A stretch of 64,000 nt of DNA, taken from NCBI RefSeq assembly GCF_023701745.1, contig NZ_JAJOZB010000001.1, forward strand, positions 7,177,001 through 7,241,000, in the 5' to 3' direction. The position numbers were made by a program, and so were the translations under genes. The stretch's first letter is position 1. Each line of letters opens with the position of its first letter. Below the pieces are notes generated by a model. The model did no database searches, was not told the origin of the DNA, and was given only the letters and a program-made list of their open reading frames with translations. Shown piece after piece: positions 42,444 to 51,570 of the stretch. Origin of the DNA: Streptomyces sp. RKAG293. Lineage in GTDB: Bacteria > Actinomycetota > Actinomycetes > Streptomycetales > Streptomycetaceae.

Positions 42444-42635
42444 AGGTTGAGGCCAACCCTATGTGCCGACTGCGAATCGCGGCCGGATGGGGGTGGGCCG
42501 TCCCTCCTGTTCCCGCTCCTCCTGTTCCCTCGCCTCTCGTCTTCACCGTTCTCGTCGTCACAGCTCTCGCCGTTGTCGTTCTCGTCGTTCCCGTTCCTGC
42601 CCGGCTCGCGCGGGGCTCTTCCGAAGGGACCGCCC

Positions 42636-44059
42636 ATGACCAACTCCCAACCGCCGGGCGATCCAGCCCCCGCCGCGCATCGCGCCAACGCTCCGGCCCC
42701 CGCCGCGCATCCCGGCAACGCTCCGGCTCTGGTCGCGCATCGCGCCAACGCCCCTGGGTCCCGCCGGCCGGACGACGACCTCCGCATCGGCGTCATCGGA
42801 CTGGGCCTGCGCGGCAGCCTCGCCGAAACCGCGCACCGGCCGGGCGCGGGAGCTCGCGTGGCCGCCGTCGCCGACCTCGACCCCGCCGTCCGCGCCGAGG
42901 CGGCAGCCCGCTTCCCGGGCGCGGCCGTGACCGGCGACCACCGTACGATTCTCGGCTCCGCCGACATCGACGCGGTCCTCGTCCTCACGCCCGACCACAC
43001 CCACGCCGACCTCACCTGCGAGGCGCTGCGCGCCGGCAAGCCCGTCCTCGTCGAGAAGCCGCTGGACATCACCGTCGAGCGCTGCGACGCGATCCTGCGC
43101 ACGGCGTACGAGACCGGCACCCGCCTCTACGTCGGCCACAACATGCGCCACATGCCCGTCATCTGGCTCATGCGCGACCTCATCACCCGCGGGGACATCG
43201 GCGAGGTCAAGACCGTCTGGGTACGGCACTTCGTCGGTCACGGCGGCGACTTCTACTTCAAGGACTGGCACGCCGAACGCCGCTGCACCACCGGTCTGCT
43301 CCTGCAGAAAGCCGCACACGACCTCGACGTCCTGCACTGGCTCGCCGGCGGGTACACCCGCCAGGTCCAGGCGCTCGGCGACCTCATGGTCTACGGCGCG
43401 CCGGACGCCGACCGCCGCGCCCCCGGCGAGCCCAAGGCGGCCGGCTGGCTCGACGACGACAACTGGCCGCCGCGCTCCCAGCGGAATCTCAACCCCGTGA
43501 TCGACGTCGAAGACGTCTCCCTCGTCAATCTGCGCCTCGACAACGGCGTCCTCGCCGCCTATCAGCAGTGCCACTTCACCCCCGACTACTGGCGCAACTA
43601 CACCGTCATCGGCGATGCCGGCCGCCTCGAGAACTTCGGCGACGGGCCCGGAGCGGAGGTCAAGGTCTGGAACGCGCGCCGCTCCGGACACCGCCCGGAG
43701 GCCGACGCCGTCCACCCCGTCCCCGATCTCCAGGACAACGCCTTCCACGGCGGCGCCGACCCACTCCTCATCGACGAGTTCCTGCGCTTCGCGCGCGACG
43801 GCGGACCCACCGACACCTCACCCGTCGCGGCCCGGATGGCGTCGCCGCCGGAGTCCAGGCCACCGCTTCACTCCGTGACGGCGGCACCCCGCGCACCGTA
43901 CCGCCGCTCGCCGCCGACCTGGCCGCGTACTTCGCCGCGCACCAGCCCCGGCCACACCAGACCCCTACCCGCCAGACCCCTACGCACCAGCCCCCTGCAC
44001 GCCAGCCCCCTGCACGCCAGCACCCGCGCGCCAACTCCCGTGGCGCGGTTGACGATTGA
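42636..44059 (+). pseudogene. Gfo/Idh/MocA-family dehydrogenase, frameshifted near the C-terminus
   Basis: An NAD(P)-dependent sugar dehydrogenase/isomerase: Rossmann start LRIGVIGLGLRG, the EKP catalytic motif in VLVEKPLD, and the HDLDVLHWLAGG helix. Reading is intact to ATG GCG at about 43841, then the frame degenerates. In the shifted frame the expected family ending resumes (VAAGVQATASLRDGGTPRTV, LAADLAAYFAAHQ). One missing G (GGCGTC where GGCGGTC would fit) explains it. Unrepaired, translation runs on to 44135 with an unrelated tail. The N-terminus has three decapeptide repeats (APAAHRANAP-like, residues 11-40) and the C-terminal tail has repeated Pro/Gln/Arg units. Either a real mutation or a sequence error. 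Confidence 0.78.
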
Positions 44060-44131
44060 TGTCGGCCGCTGGGATCATCCCCCACCGGGAACCAGGGGTA
44101 CGGGTTCGATCACGGTGGGTACGGGGCGGGC

Positions 44132-44782
44132 ATGAGTGCAACGGGTATGCGGATGAACGGACTTGCGGGCGCGGAATTCGCGGCCGCCGAACCGATCCCG
44201 GGCCTCAAGGGGCCATGGGCCTTCGTTCTCATCGCGGTGGTCGTCATCATCATCGCCGTGATCGCGGTGCTGCCCCTGATCATCGACGTCCGCCGGGCCA
44301 CCGCCTGGCGCCAGCAGCTCACCGACGAGCTGATCGGCCAGGCGGCCACGAGCAGCGACGTCCGTGAGCTGCTGCGGGACCTGCGCGAACCGCGCGGTGT
44401 GCGCGGCCTGACCCGCAGCATCATCGCCGTACTGATCCTGGCCCTCGTCAGCTTCGCCCTGGCGGTCGCGATGCTCTCCTCGGGCGGCGACTCCGGCGAC
44501 CTGCGCAAGACGATCGTCACGTCGCTGATGACGGTGCTCGCCACCGTCGCCGGCTTCTACTTCGGCTCGCTCGGCGCCCAGAACAGTGCCGACGACGCCG
44601 TCCGCCGCGCGAACCGCACGCGGGCCCGCCCCGCGGATCCGGCCGGCCCGCAGACCGGCGACGACGTACGCCCGCCCGCCCCGGATCCGTCGGGCGCACC
44701 CGCTCCGCCAGGCGCGCCCGACCCGAAGACGCTGCCGGAACCGGAAAGCACGCCGCTCCCGGCCCCACGGGAAACACCCTGA
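44132..44782 (+). CDS. Membrane protein of unknown function, three predicted helices
   Basis: A 216-residue protein that I do not recognise. Hydrophobic helices at about residues 29-51 (WAFVLIAVVVIIIAVIAVLP), 92-113 (SIIAVLILALVSFALAVAML) and 128-147 (LMTVLATVAGFYFGSLGAQ). A soluble helix with ELLRDLREPRG separates the first two. The C-terminal ~65 residues are Pro/Ala/Asp-rich and probably disordered. It starts 72 bp after the Gfo/Idh/MocA gene and is probably transcribed separately. Confidence 0.75.
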   Translation: MSATGMRMNGLAGAEFAAAEPIPGLKGPWAFVLIAVVVIIIAVIAVLPLIIDVRRATAWRQQLTDELIGQAATSSDVRELLRDLREPRGVRGLTRSIIAVLILALVSFALAVAMLSSGGDSGDLRKTIVTSLMTVLATVAGFYFGSLGAQNSADDAVRRANRTRARPADPAGPQTGDDVRPPAPDPSGAPAPPGAPDPKTLPEPESTPLPAPRETP

Positions 44783-44824
44783 GCAGACGTCCCAGCCCCC
44801 GGCCCCCGCCCCGCCCCGCCCCCG

Positions 44825-44931
44825 TCACCGCATCCACGGTGGGACGGCCGGGCAGGTGTTGGCGCAGGTGATGGTGCCGGGCATCAGCAGCCCGCCGTCA
44901 GGGCGGCGGCCACGGCCAGTGCGCGTCTCAT
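44825..44931 (-). pseudogene. Broken short secreted peptide gene
   Basis: Behind a GAGGAG ribosome binding site, ATG opens MRRALAVAAALTAGC and stops: a signal-peptide-like start cut after 15 residues. In the neighbouring frame the reading continues LLMPGTITCANTCP then AVPPWMR and a stop. Adding one G to the GGG run at about 44896 joins the two into a 35-residue exported peptide with two Cys residues. The distance is exactly one base short of a whole number of codons. I do not recognise the peptide. Confidence 0.45.
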
Positions 44932-45016
44932 CGGGAACTCCTCGGGTGCTTCAGCCGCATCGACGGCGGCCACATAGCCCCGGGACATACCGACGTAAAC
45001 AGGAAATCTCCGCTCC

Positions 45017-45478
45017 CTACGGCGCGTCGGATCCCGCCTGCTTCGCCTTCACCCAATCGGCGTGGTCCTGCCAGGCATACAGATCGGTGCCCTTGAGCAC
45101 CACGTTGTAGGCCCCGCACGCCGCGGTCCCCTCCTTGTCCGTCCCCTTCGGGAACCAGTCGGCCCGGAGGTGCGCCCGCCCGCTGCCCGCGCCCTGCTTG
45201 CATCCGGCCGGCAACTTCCCGTCGGCGAGCGTCGCCCTCAGCAGCCGGTCGCCGCCCGTGGTCGACATCCGGTACTTCACGGCCGTCGCCTCATCCGGCA
45301 GCCAGCGCGGAACCGAGTCCCGGGACTTCTTCGCCTCGCTGCCCGACGAGTACTCCGCCTCCGCCAGGTGGCGCCCCTGGTACCAGTCCACAACCTGCGG
45401 CATGGTGAGCGCCGCCGCCACGAGGAGGCCGAGGCCGCCGACGGCGAGTCCGAGGACGACGGGCTTCTTGGTGGCCAT
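45017..45478 (-). CDS. Small anchored protein of unknown function
   Basis: 153 residues: Lys-rich start and one N-terminal hydrophobic helix (VVLGLAVGGLGLLVAAALTM), probably an uncleaved anchor, then an extracytoplasmic domain with three Cys (two in CKQGAGSGRAH and GTAACGAYN contexts). No family recognised. MATKK start behind AAGGACC. The minus-strand gap before it (45479-45765) holds nothing I can identify beyond a short GGAGACTTGGA direct repeat. Confidence 0.65.
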   Translation of the reverse strand: MATKKPVVLGLAVGGLGLLVAAALTMPQVVDWYQGRHLAEAEYSSGSEAKKSRDSVPRWLPDEATAVKYRMSTTGGDRLLRATLADGKLPAGCKQGAGSGRAHLRADWFPKGTDKEGTAACGAYNVVLKGTDLYAWQDHADWVKAKQAGSDAP

Positions 45479-45765
45479 GCGGAGAGGTCCTTCCCTGGGT
45501 GACGCCCTGGGTACCGGGCTCTTCCTGCCCATCCTGGCCGCCGCGAACCGCCACCGGATCGCCCGCGAGAACGGTTGGAACCCCCCTCTTGAGACTGAGG
45601 GCCGTCAGCCACGAGAGGTACTCGGCGGTCAGGCGGCCAACGCGGAAGCGACCCGGTGCGGAAGCCCGCACCGGATCGCAACGCTTGGCCAGAAGATGGA
45701 TCACCGCAGCTCAGAGCCTCGCAAGAGGATGGCCGGAGACTTGGACCGGAGACTTGGAGGAGATG

Positions 45766-46611
45766 TCAGATCTTGCGCCACCGTGCCATGGCGAACGAGA
45801 ACGCGCCGAAGAGGGCGAGCCCCACCGCGATGGCGACGAGGAGCCAGGGCCCGGCCGGCGTCTCCCGGAAGGAGCGCAGGGTGTCGTCGAGCCCCTTGGC
45901 CTGATCCGGGTCGTACTTCACGGCCGCCGCCACGGCGAACCCGCCGGCCGTCGCGAAGACGACACCGCGGCAGACCCCGCCGGCGACCCCCAGGAACTCG
46001 ACGACCTGACGGGTCCGCCGGGACATCTCGCCCAGCTTCAGATGCTTACGGAACTTCCGCTGCCCGGCCCGGACCACGATCCACAGACCGGCCGCGGCGA
46101 GCGCCACCCCGGCGGCGCCCACGAGCCACTGGCCCAGGGGGAGGTCCAGCACCTTCGCCGTCCAGTCCTTGGACTGCTGGTCGCTCGATCCGCCCTGGCT
46201 GGCGCCTTCGGAGGCGCTCTTCGCCAGTGCGAAAGCGATCACCGAATACGCGGCCAGCCCGTAGAACACGAACCGCCCGCCCGAGGCGAGCCGCTTCGAC
46301 GTCTTGTGCCCGTCAGGACCGGCGGCCCCGAAGAGCGCCTCGGACAGCCGCCACAGCGCCATGCCCACCAGCCCGAGCCCGACCACCCACACCATGACCT
46401 TGCCGAACGGCTGCCCGGCGATCTGCTCGACGGCGCCGCCGCGGTCCGCCTGCTTCCCGTTGCCGCCCAAGGCGACCTGGATCGCGAGCGCGCCGATCAG
46501 TACGTAGATCACGCCACGCGTGGCGATCCCCCACCGTGCCGCCCACTCGACCGCACTACCGCCTGCCGCGGCCCGGCCCGCAGTCCGGGCCCGCCGTATC
46601 GAAGCATCCAC
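45766..46611 (-). CDS. DUF1206 membrane protein
   Basis: 281 residues with six predicted helices in three repeated units, each beginning with a basic-aromatic turn (ARWGIATRGVIYVLIGALAI; ASGGRFVFYGLAAYSVIAFA; VAGGVCRGVVFATAGGFAV). This three-fold pattern is the DUF1206 signature. The function is unknown. Monocistronic by spacing, with about 290 bp of sequence downstream lacking features. Confidence 0.88.
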   Translation of the reverse strand: MDASIRRARTAGRAAAGGSAVEWAARWGIATRGVIYVLIGALAIQVALGGNGKQADRGGAVEQIAGQPFGKVMVWVVGLGLVGMALWRLSEALFGAAGPDGHKTSKRLASGGRFVFYGLAAYSVIAFALAKSASEGASQGGSSDQQSKDWTAKVLDLPLGQWLVGAAGVALAAAGLWIVVRAGQRKFRKHLKLGEMSRRTRQVVEFLGVAGGVCRGVVFATAGGFAVAAAVKYDPDQAKGLDDTLRSFRETPAGPWLLVAIAVGLALFGAFSFAMARWRKI

Positions 46612-46689
46612 GCCCGACCTCCCTCGTCGAACGGGCGTCTGCCCCGGCCCCCACCCCGGAAACGCCCGCCCGCCCGCGGCGGCCCGGCC

Positions 46690-46980
46690 TCAGACCCCGT
46701 CCACCCGGAACGGATCATGCTCCGCGAGCAGCTTGTCCAGCCGCGCCTGATCCACCCGGCTGACCACCTGCCCCACCTCCTGCCGGTCCCGCACGCACTT
46801 CGCCAGCGTGAACGCCGAGGTCACCAAATACATCAGCCCCACCCCCAGAAACGCCCGCACCCAAGCCCCGACCGGCAGGTACGCCACCCCCAGCCCCATG
46901 CTCCCCAGCGCGATCCCGAACGAAATGGCCGCCTGCGCGAAGTACGCCGCCGTCGTCTGCTGCTGAATCGGATTCGTCAT
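46690..46980 (-). CDS. YiaA/YiaB-family small membrane protein
   Basis: 96 residues with two hydrophobic helices (AAISFGIALGSMGLGVAYLP; VRAFLGVGLMYLVTSAFTLA) followed by KCVRDRQE and a short helical tail, matching the YiaA/YiaB two-helix domain. Function unknown. Start chosen at MTNPIQQQTTAAYF; the upstream in-frame extension is intergenic. Confidence 0.78.
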   Translation of the reverse strand: MTNPIQQQTTAAYFAQAAISFGIALGSMGLGVAYLPVGAWVRAFLGVGLMYLVTSAFTLAKCVRDRQEVGQVVSRVDQARLDKLLAEHDPFRVDGV

Positions 46981-47161
46981 GCCCCCAGCCTGAACAACTG
47001 TGGCCCACGCCACATGAGTACACCTACTCAAACTTCCCCCCACCCCCCTCCCCACCAAGATCGCCCCGCCGACCCCAAGGCGTGAGCAGACACCGCCCCA
47101 AGTGCGGTATTGTTCTCATGCGCGGTCAGCCCGGGGAAACAACCCCAGAACGACCGAGCAC

Positions 47162-47235
<74 letters not shown>

Positions 47236-47263
47236 CGGTGCATGCGGGCTTCAAGCCCAGGTC

Positions 47264-47297
47264 AGGGCCCTGTTTCACTTCGGTGAGACGGGGCCCT
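47264..47297 (+). terminator. UUCG-tetraloop hairpin terminator
   Basis: A 15-bp stem (AGGGCCC...GGGCCCT with TGTTTCAC/GTGAGACG, two G-U pairs) closes on an exceptionally stable C(TTCG)G loop and is followed by TTGATCGTTTTC. It ends the tRNA transcript. Confidence 0.85.
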
Positions 47298-47353
47298 TGA
47301 TCGTTTTCAAGGGCGTGCGTCTCACAACTTCTCACATCCGTTTTCCGCCGGCA

Positions 47354-48553
47354 TCAGCCCAGCAGTTCGACCAGCTTTTCCGAACCTGCCTTGAGGCTCT
47401 GCGGATCGGGATGCACGTAGAACCGCTTCGCGAACGACAGGTCGCTGTGCCCGGCCCACGCCGAGACCACCGTGTCAGGCACGCCGTTGTTCGCCATCCA
47501 CGACAGACACGCGTGCCGCGCGTCGTACAGCCGGACCTTGCGCACGCCCGCCTGCTTCATCAACCGGTACGCCTCACGCCGCAGCTTGTCCGTCTTCCAC
47601 GGGCGCCCCAACTCGTCCACGAGGACGTAGCCGCTGTCCTCGTAGGTGGCGCCGGCCGCGGCCTTCTCCTTGGCCTGCAGATCACGGAACACCTTGAGGG
47701 CTTTCAGGACGGGTGCCGGCAGTGGAAGCGTCCGCTTGCCCGCCTCCGTCTTGGTGGACTTCTCCACCACCTTGTTGCGCTCGCCCTTCGCCAGGCTCCG
47801 GTCGTAGACGATGGTCCGCGTGTTGCCGACGGAAATGGTCTCGGCGCCATCGAGATCCACGTCTTCGGCCCAACGCGCTCCGCACACCTCCGCGGGTCGC
47901 TCGGCGATCAGCGCCAGCATCATGGCGGCGAACAGCCGATCGTCCTTGATCGCCTCCAGGAACGCCTTGACCTCCACTTCGTTCCACGGGGGACACGACA
48001 CCTTGAGGGCGGTCGCCTTGAGCCTCGCCTCCCGTGAGACGGTGACGTGCTCGGCGACATTTCGCACGACCAGCCCGCGCCGCACGGCGAGGGTCAGCGC
48101 CGCCCGCAGCCGTCCCAGCGTCAGACGCACGGCCCGGATCCCGAGACCGCTGCCCGGCTTCCCACCACGTCGCCGTCCGCTGGTGACCATCCAGTCGATG
48201 AAGCCCTCGATGTCCTCCTCGGTCAGCGTCTGGAGCACCTTGTGCCCCAAGTGGACGCGCGCGGGAAGGATCGCGTTGGCGTAGTTGGAGGCTGTTCCTT
48301 CCTCGACATCACGTGTCGCGGATTTGAGCCAAATGTCGAGAAGGTCGCCGAGCGTCATCTTGCTCGGTGCGACGTAGGTACCGGCGTCGCGCTGATGCCG
48401 GATGCGGGAGAGTTCGGTGACGGCATCCTTCTTGGTATCGAAGGTCCGGGTCAGCTGCTGCCGCTTTCCCTCGGCGTCGTGACCGATGTCCACGACAAGC
48501 CGATAGCGACTGCGCCCGTCCTTGTGGGTGATCTTGCGTATGGGTTCCTTCAC
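47354..48553 (-). CDS. int: Tyrosine site-specific integrase of a tRNA-targeting element
   Basis: A 399-residue phage-type integrase: N-terminal arm-binding region (about 1-60), core-binding SAM-like domain (about 65-185) and catalytic domain. Catalytic residues: Arg in AERPAEVCGARW, Lys in KTEAGKRTLPLP, ARHACLSW (Arg-His, with Tyr in the usual first-His position, as in other actinomycete integrases), His in WAGHSD and nucleophile Tyr in RFYVHPD. It is encoded toward the tRNA-Pro 3' end, as in pSAM2-like and SLP1-like elements. All catalytic residues are present, so it may still be active. Confidence 0.93.
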   Translation of the reverse strand: MKEPIRKITHKDGRSRYRLVVDIGHDAEGKRQQLTRTFDTKKDAVTELSRIRHQRDAGTYVAPSKMTLGDLLDIWLKSATRDVEEGTASNYANAILPARVHLGHKVLQTLTEEDIEGFIDWMVTSGRRRGGKPGSGLGIRAVRLTLGRLRAALTLAVRRGLVVRNVAEHVTVSREARLKATALKVSCPPWNEVEVKAFLEAIKDDRLFAAMMLALIAERPAEVCGARWAEDVDLDGAETISVGNTRTIVYDRSLAKGERNKVVEKSTKTEAGKRTLPLPAPVLKALKVFRDLQAKEKAAAGATYEDSGYVLVDELGRPWKTDKLRREAYRLMKQAGVRKVRLYDARHACLSWMANNGVPDTVVSAWAGHSDLSFAKRFYVHPDPQSLKAGSEKLVELLG

Positions 48554-48702
48554 GTCTCTTCCCTGGTGCTGAGATGTACGGCCACGGCAGCTGCGCCAGG
48601 TGGGGCACGGCTGTGGTGGGGGCGCAGCTCGCGTGAAGAGGTGGACGTGTTGAAGCGTCGGTTCATAGGTGCGGCGGCCAGCTCATGGCCTTGACCGTGC
48701 AA

Positions 48703-48720
48703 CCGCCCGCGTACGGGCGG
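48703..48720 (-). terminator. Hairpin between XRE and integrase genes
   Basis: CCGCCCG-CGTA-CGGGCGG is a perfect 7-bp stem with a 4-nt loop, 15 bp after the XRE stop. It probably separates repressor from integrase transcription. The rest of this 182-bp gap holds nothing recognisable. Confidence 0.5.
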
Positions 48721-48735
48721 GGCTCGGACAGCGGT

Positions 48736-49380
48736 TCACTTGGCCCTCCCAGAGTCAACGTCGTCGATGAAGGCCAGCTCGGCAGGCAGGTCCGGCGGCA
48801 TGAGACCGCGCTCGCGCATCGTTGAACGGAACTGGTGCAGCTCGCGACAGTCGTCGAACGCGAGCTGCTCGTAGCCGGCGGCCGTTTCCAGGAGGGTCTC
48901 GCGCCGGGCGGGATCCAGCGTGACGTTCGCCTTCTGTCGCCTGTCCTTCGCGAGATTCGTCGACACGCGCGCGGCGACGACAGCATCGCTGTGAGACCGG
49001 AAGGTGTCGAGGAGGTCGCGTGGCGTGCCCTGGGCAGCGGCCGTGGCGATGGGCTCCTCGCCGGTGAACCACGCTGCCGCATCCCACGTCGATACCTCCT
49101 CGCCCGGCATCACCTCCACGGTGCCCGCCGTGCCGAGGGGGTACAGCAGGATGATCGGCGGGATGCCCAACACCCTTGCGAGGACAAGAAATTCGGCCAG
49201 GTCCACCGAGTGTCGCCGGCCGTTCTCCAAGTTGGTGATCGTGGTGCCCGCCACGGGCAGACCAAGAGCCGCACAGCCCTCAGCCAGCTCCGCGACGGTG
49301 AGCTTCGCGGCCTTGCGGGCGCTGCGGATCGCTGCAGCGACCCGGGTGGTGAGCTGCGCTGACCAATCCAGAGGCTTCAT
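48736..49380 (-). CDS. XRE-family repressor of the integrated element
   Basis: 214 residues with an N-terminal XRE helix-turn-helix (about 12-75; AAIRSARKAAKLTVAELAEG, TTITNLENGRRHSVDLAEFL) and a helical C-terminal part ending in a substrate-less acidic tail. Standard for the immunity/maintenance regulator of actinomycete integrative elements. It diverges from the Xis-like gene across an AT-rich control region. Confidence 0.85.
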   Translation of the reverse strand: MKPLDWSAQLTTRVAAAIRSARKAAKLTVAELAEGCAALGLPVAGTTITNLENGRRHSVDLAEFLVLARVLGIPPIILLYPLGTAGTVEVMPGEEVSTWDAAAWFTGEEPIATAAAQGTPRDLLDTFRSHSDAVVAARVSTNLAKDRRQKANVTLDPARRETLLETAAGYEQLAFDDCRELHQFRSTMRERGLMPPDLPAELAFIDDVDSGRAK

Positions 49381-49470
49381 GGGGACAATTTATGCTGCAA
49401 AAATGTGTAACTGCAACTCCATGGTACAAATTCCTCCCCATGCAGCTGGCCGATCGAAGCGGAGCACGTC
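49381..49470. promoter_or_regulatory. AT-rich divergent control region of the element
   Basis: 90 bp between the divergent XRE and Xis-like genes. It contains an AT-rich block (ACAATTTATGCTGCAAAAA) and the paired words GCTGCAAAA and AACTGCAAC, with CAATTT and AAATTC near opposite ends. Base composition is far from the chromosomal norm, as expected for a repressor-controlled promoter pair. Exact operators cannot be fixed by eye. Confidence 0.5.
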
Positions 49471-49728
49471 ATGAGTACACAGGCCACGGCCCAAGGTCCC
49501 GCCACGCGGGACGAGCTTCTGAGGCTCCCCGCGGCAATCGACCTGGACACCGCCAACCGCGCCTTCGCCCTCGGACGCTCCGCCGGCTACGCCCTCGCGA
49601 AGCGAGGAACCTACCCGTGCCGGGTGTTGAAGCTCGGCAACGCCTACCGTGTGGTCACGGCGGACATGCTCCGCGTCCTTGGCATCGCACACGCGGCGGA
49701 GGAGTCCACCCTCAACCGGGCCGAATAG
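49471..49728 (+). CDS. Small DNA-binding protein, excisionase-like
   Basis: 85 residues: a winged-helix-like core LDTANRAFALGRSAGYALAK, then RGTYPCRVLKLGNAYRVVTA and MLRVLGI. This is the pattern of actinomycete Xis/AlpA-like proteins, in which the helix recognises DNA and YPCRV begins the wing. Divergent from the XRE gene and three genes from the integrase. Probably the recombination directionality factor or a transfer regulator; an exact assignment cannot be made. Confidence 0.72.
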   Translation: MSTQATAQGPATRDELLRLPAAIDLDTANRAFALGRSAGYALAKRGTYPCRVLKLGNAYRVVTADMLRVLGIAHAAEESTLNRAE

Positions 49729-50051
49729 GTGCTCGCCTCGCGCAGCGTCGTTTGCGCGTCTGTCGCACTGTGCCCCGACCAGGGTCACCGTGGGGACGGA
49801 TGGCTCCGACAACCTCGCCTCTGCGAAGTTCGGTAGAAGGCAGTATCGCGGTTCGCGAAGTTAGGGCAGGTCAGGCACCGTAGCAACGGCTTCGGCGAAC
49901 TCATCGCAGAATAGTTCGCAGCCCTCGACACGCTCGACACCGGCGTGCGCGGCGGGCCCGAGCCCACGGGCATCACCCCGGAGAACTTCGGGCGGTCGAT
50001 CCCCGAAGCCTGACATCGTCGCCGCCCCGGTCGGGCAGCCGAGAAGAGGGA
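49729..50051. other. Gene-poor stretch with a possible gene fragment
   Basis: No complete gene is seen. On the plus strand a frame closed upstream by TAG reads LDTLDTGVRGGPEPTGITPE, then NFGRSIPEA and a stop at about 50012. It looks like the C-terminus of a lost protein. The minus strand has a 50-codon frame with no ribosome binding site. I treat both as degraded element sequence. Confidence 0.3.
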
Positions 50052-50576
50052 CTACCTGCGCCACTTCCGGAATGCTTTGATGACATCGCCGTTCGTAATG
50101 TGACTGGCTCCCTCGTCGTACGCGGCGGACAGTTGCTCGGCGAGGTACGACACATCAGGTCCGTTGGGCCGACTGGCGACGGCCCAGGTTGCGGCTGCGG
50201 GGACGCCCTGCTCATGGACGAGGTTCTCGACCATGGTGGTGACCTCCCGGCGCTGCCTCCTTCCGAGGCCGTAGGACGCCCAGACGCCGGTGATGATCCA
50301 CTCCTTAACTCGAAGTCCGACGAGGAGGGTGAGCGGGCCGCTCTTCCAGTCCCGTAACCTGATGTCTTTCATTCCGTGGTCGGTGATCGCCCCATTGGCG
50401 TGCCGAACGCGTTGAATCTCCGCAGCGGCCAGCTCGTACGATTCCGGTGACAGGAAGCCGAGGAGGCCCAACAAGTACTCGCCAGAATCGGGTAGTTGCT
50501 CGCTCACCCACGCACTCACCGGGACGAGTCCGGGAGGACTCAGGTTGATCTGCTCATCGCTCGAAAACAATCCCAT
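50052..50576 (-). CDS. Hypothetical protein, element-borne
   Basis: 174 residues that I do not recognise, soluble, with mixed helix and strand (WVSEQLPDSGEYLLGLLGFL; RDWKSGPLTLLVGLRVKEWI; VTTMVENLVHEQG). The C-terminus is basic (DVIKAFRKWRR). ATG behind GAGGAGAG. Codon use is less GC-biased than chromosomal neighbours, consistent with transfer. The 293 bp upstream (50577-50869) show no feature. Confidence 0.6.
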   Translation of the reverse strand: MGLFSSDEQINLSPPGLVPVSAWVSEQLPDSGEYLLGLLGFLSPESYELAAAEIQRVRHANGAITDHGMKDIRLRDWKSGPLTLLVGLRVKEWIITGVWASYGLGRRQRREVTTMVENLVHEQGVPAAATWAVASRPNGPDVSYLAEQLSAAYDEGASHITNGDVIKAFRKWRR

Positions 50577-50869
50577 TGCTCTCTCCTCGCCCCAGGTCAC
50601 GCAATCGTTGCTGTGGAGACGTCGCGTCGAACGCTGTACTCGTGAAGTGTGTGCCACCAGGCTGCGCACGAGATGGCCGGCGGTCCCTAAGTCGAACCGG
50701 GGTCGCCGATACTGGTTGTCGAATGTGGCGGGGGGTCAGATGGCGTCGGTCAACGATCGCTCTCCGTATATGAGTTGACGTTCAAGGGGACCTGTGGCGA
50801 GCAGAGTCCTGACACCGTGCAGCCTCCGCCGCCCGCAGCGCCTCCACGCGCACGTCGCCGGTCATCCTC

Positions 50870-51022
50870 CTAGCCGTCGATGACCTTCCGCGCGCGGTTG
50901 CCGCGCGGCCCCGACTCCTTGTAGATGCGTCGCAGCAGCTCAAGCTCGCTCTTGGTGAGTTTGCCGAGCCCGACCAATTCCGCCTTGCCGAGGACCCTGG
51001 CGTACTCTTCGGCCGTAGCCAT
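50870..51022 (-). CDS. 50-residue hypothetical protein
   Basis: A short gene supported by GGAGG five bases before ATG and a clean open frame: MATAEEYARVLGKAELVGLG, then KLTKSELELLRRIYKESGPR and a basic tail GNRARKVIDG. Two amphipathic helices and a basic end suggest a small DNA- or protein-binding factor. No family is recognised. Confidence 0.5.
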   Translation of the reverse strand: MATAEEYARVLGKAELVGLGKLTKSELELLRRIYKESGPRGNRARKVIDG

Positions 51023-51570
51023 TACTGCCTCCATGGATTCGTGTTGATTCGTTGCCGGATCGGTCTGGCGCCGCCCTCATCATCGTGCCCATCTCGCACG
51101 ACGGCCTTGGCAATGCTTTCAGCGTCGCGAGTTCAGTCGGAATTTCTTCGACCCTTGACCGCATCTCAGCTGGACTCATGTAAAATCCCCAGCGCAGGCG
51201 ATCAAGCTGACTGATAGTCAGGGGCCTGGTCCGGAGCGTAACAGTGGACGTGCTGTTCCACCTGGCTTCGCCCAACTTCGACGACCTTTGCACCTAACCT
51301 GTTATGTTGCCGAAGATCCTCTCCGGTCTCACCGTTACTGCCGCGAGGAACCCCGAGCATCAGCGGAATTCCGGGACGAGCAGCGAAATTCAGCTACCCT
51401 GACACCCGCCGCATAGCAAAACAAACCCGTGTCCTCCATCCAGGGCGCAGCCCCGTCAGTCCTCAGACACGGCTACTGGAGCCGGCTGTCGCGGGCCTCG
51501 TGTTCCAGTTTGTCCTGCTCAGCCCGGCGGAGTACGACCACAAGCTCGGTGGGTGACCTCGCCCGCGGCG
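51023..51570. other. 548-bp non-coding stretch before the CHAT operon end
   Basis: No supported gene. It holds a perfect hairpin CTGACT-GAT-AGTCAG at 51207-51221 and GTGGA/TCCAC at about 51243. Composition is lower in GC than flanking genes. It lies between the 3' end of the CHAT/GTPase operon and the 5' end of the 50-residue gene, so terminators are expected, but no strong one is visible. Confidence 0.35.

Noticed and set aside
51473..51570. Minus-strand frame ending LVVVLRRAEQDKLEHEARDS
   Set aside because: Reads like a protein C-terminus, but upstream it runs into antiphase CHAT sequence and has no start or ribosome binding site. At most a fragment.
49729..51570. Second attachment site (direct repeat of the tRNA-Pro 3' half)
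   Set aside because: No TTCAAATCCTG-type copy was found by eye in this stretch or up to the window edge, so the far end of the element is taken to lie outside.
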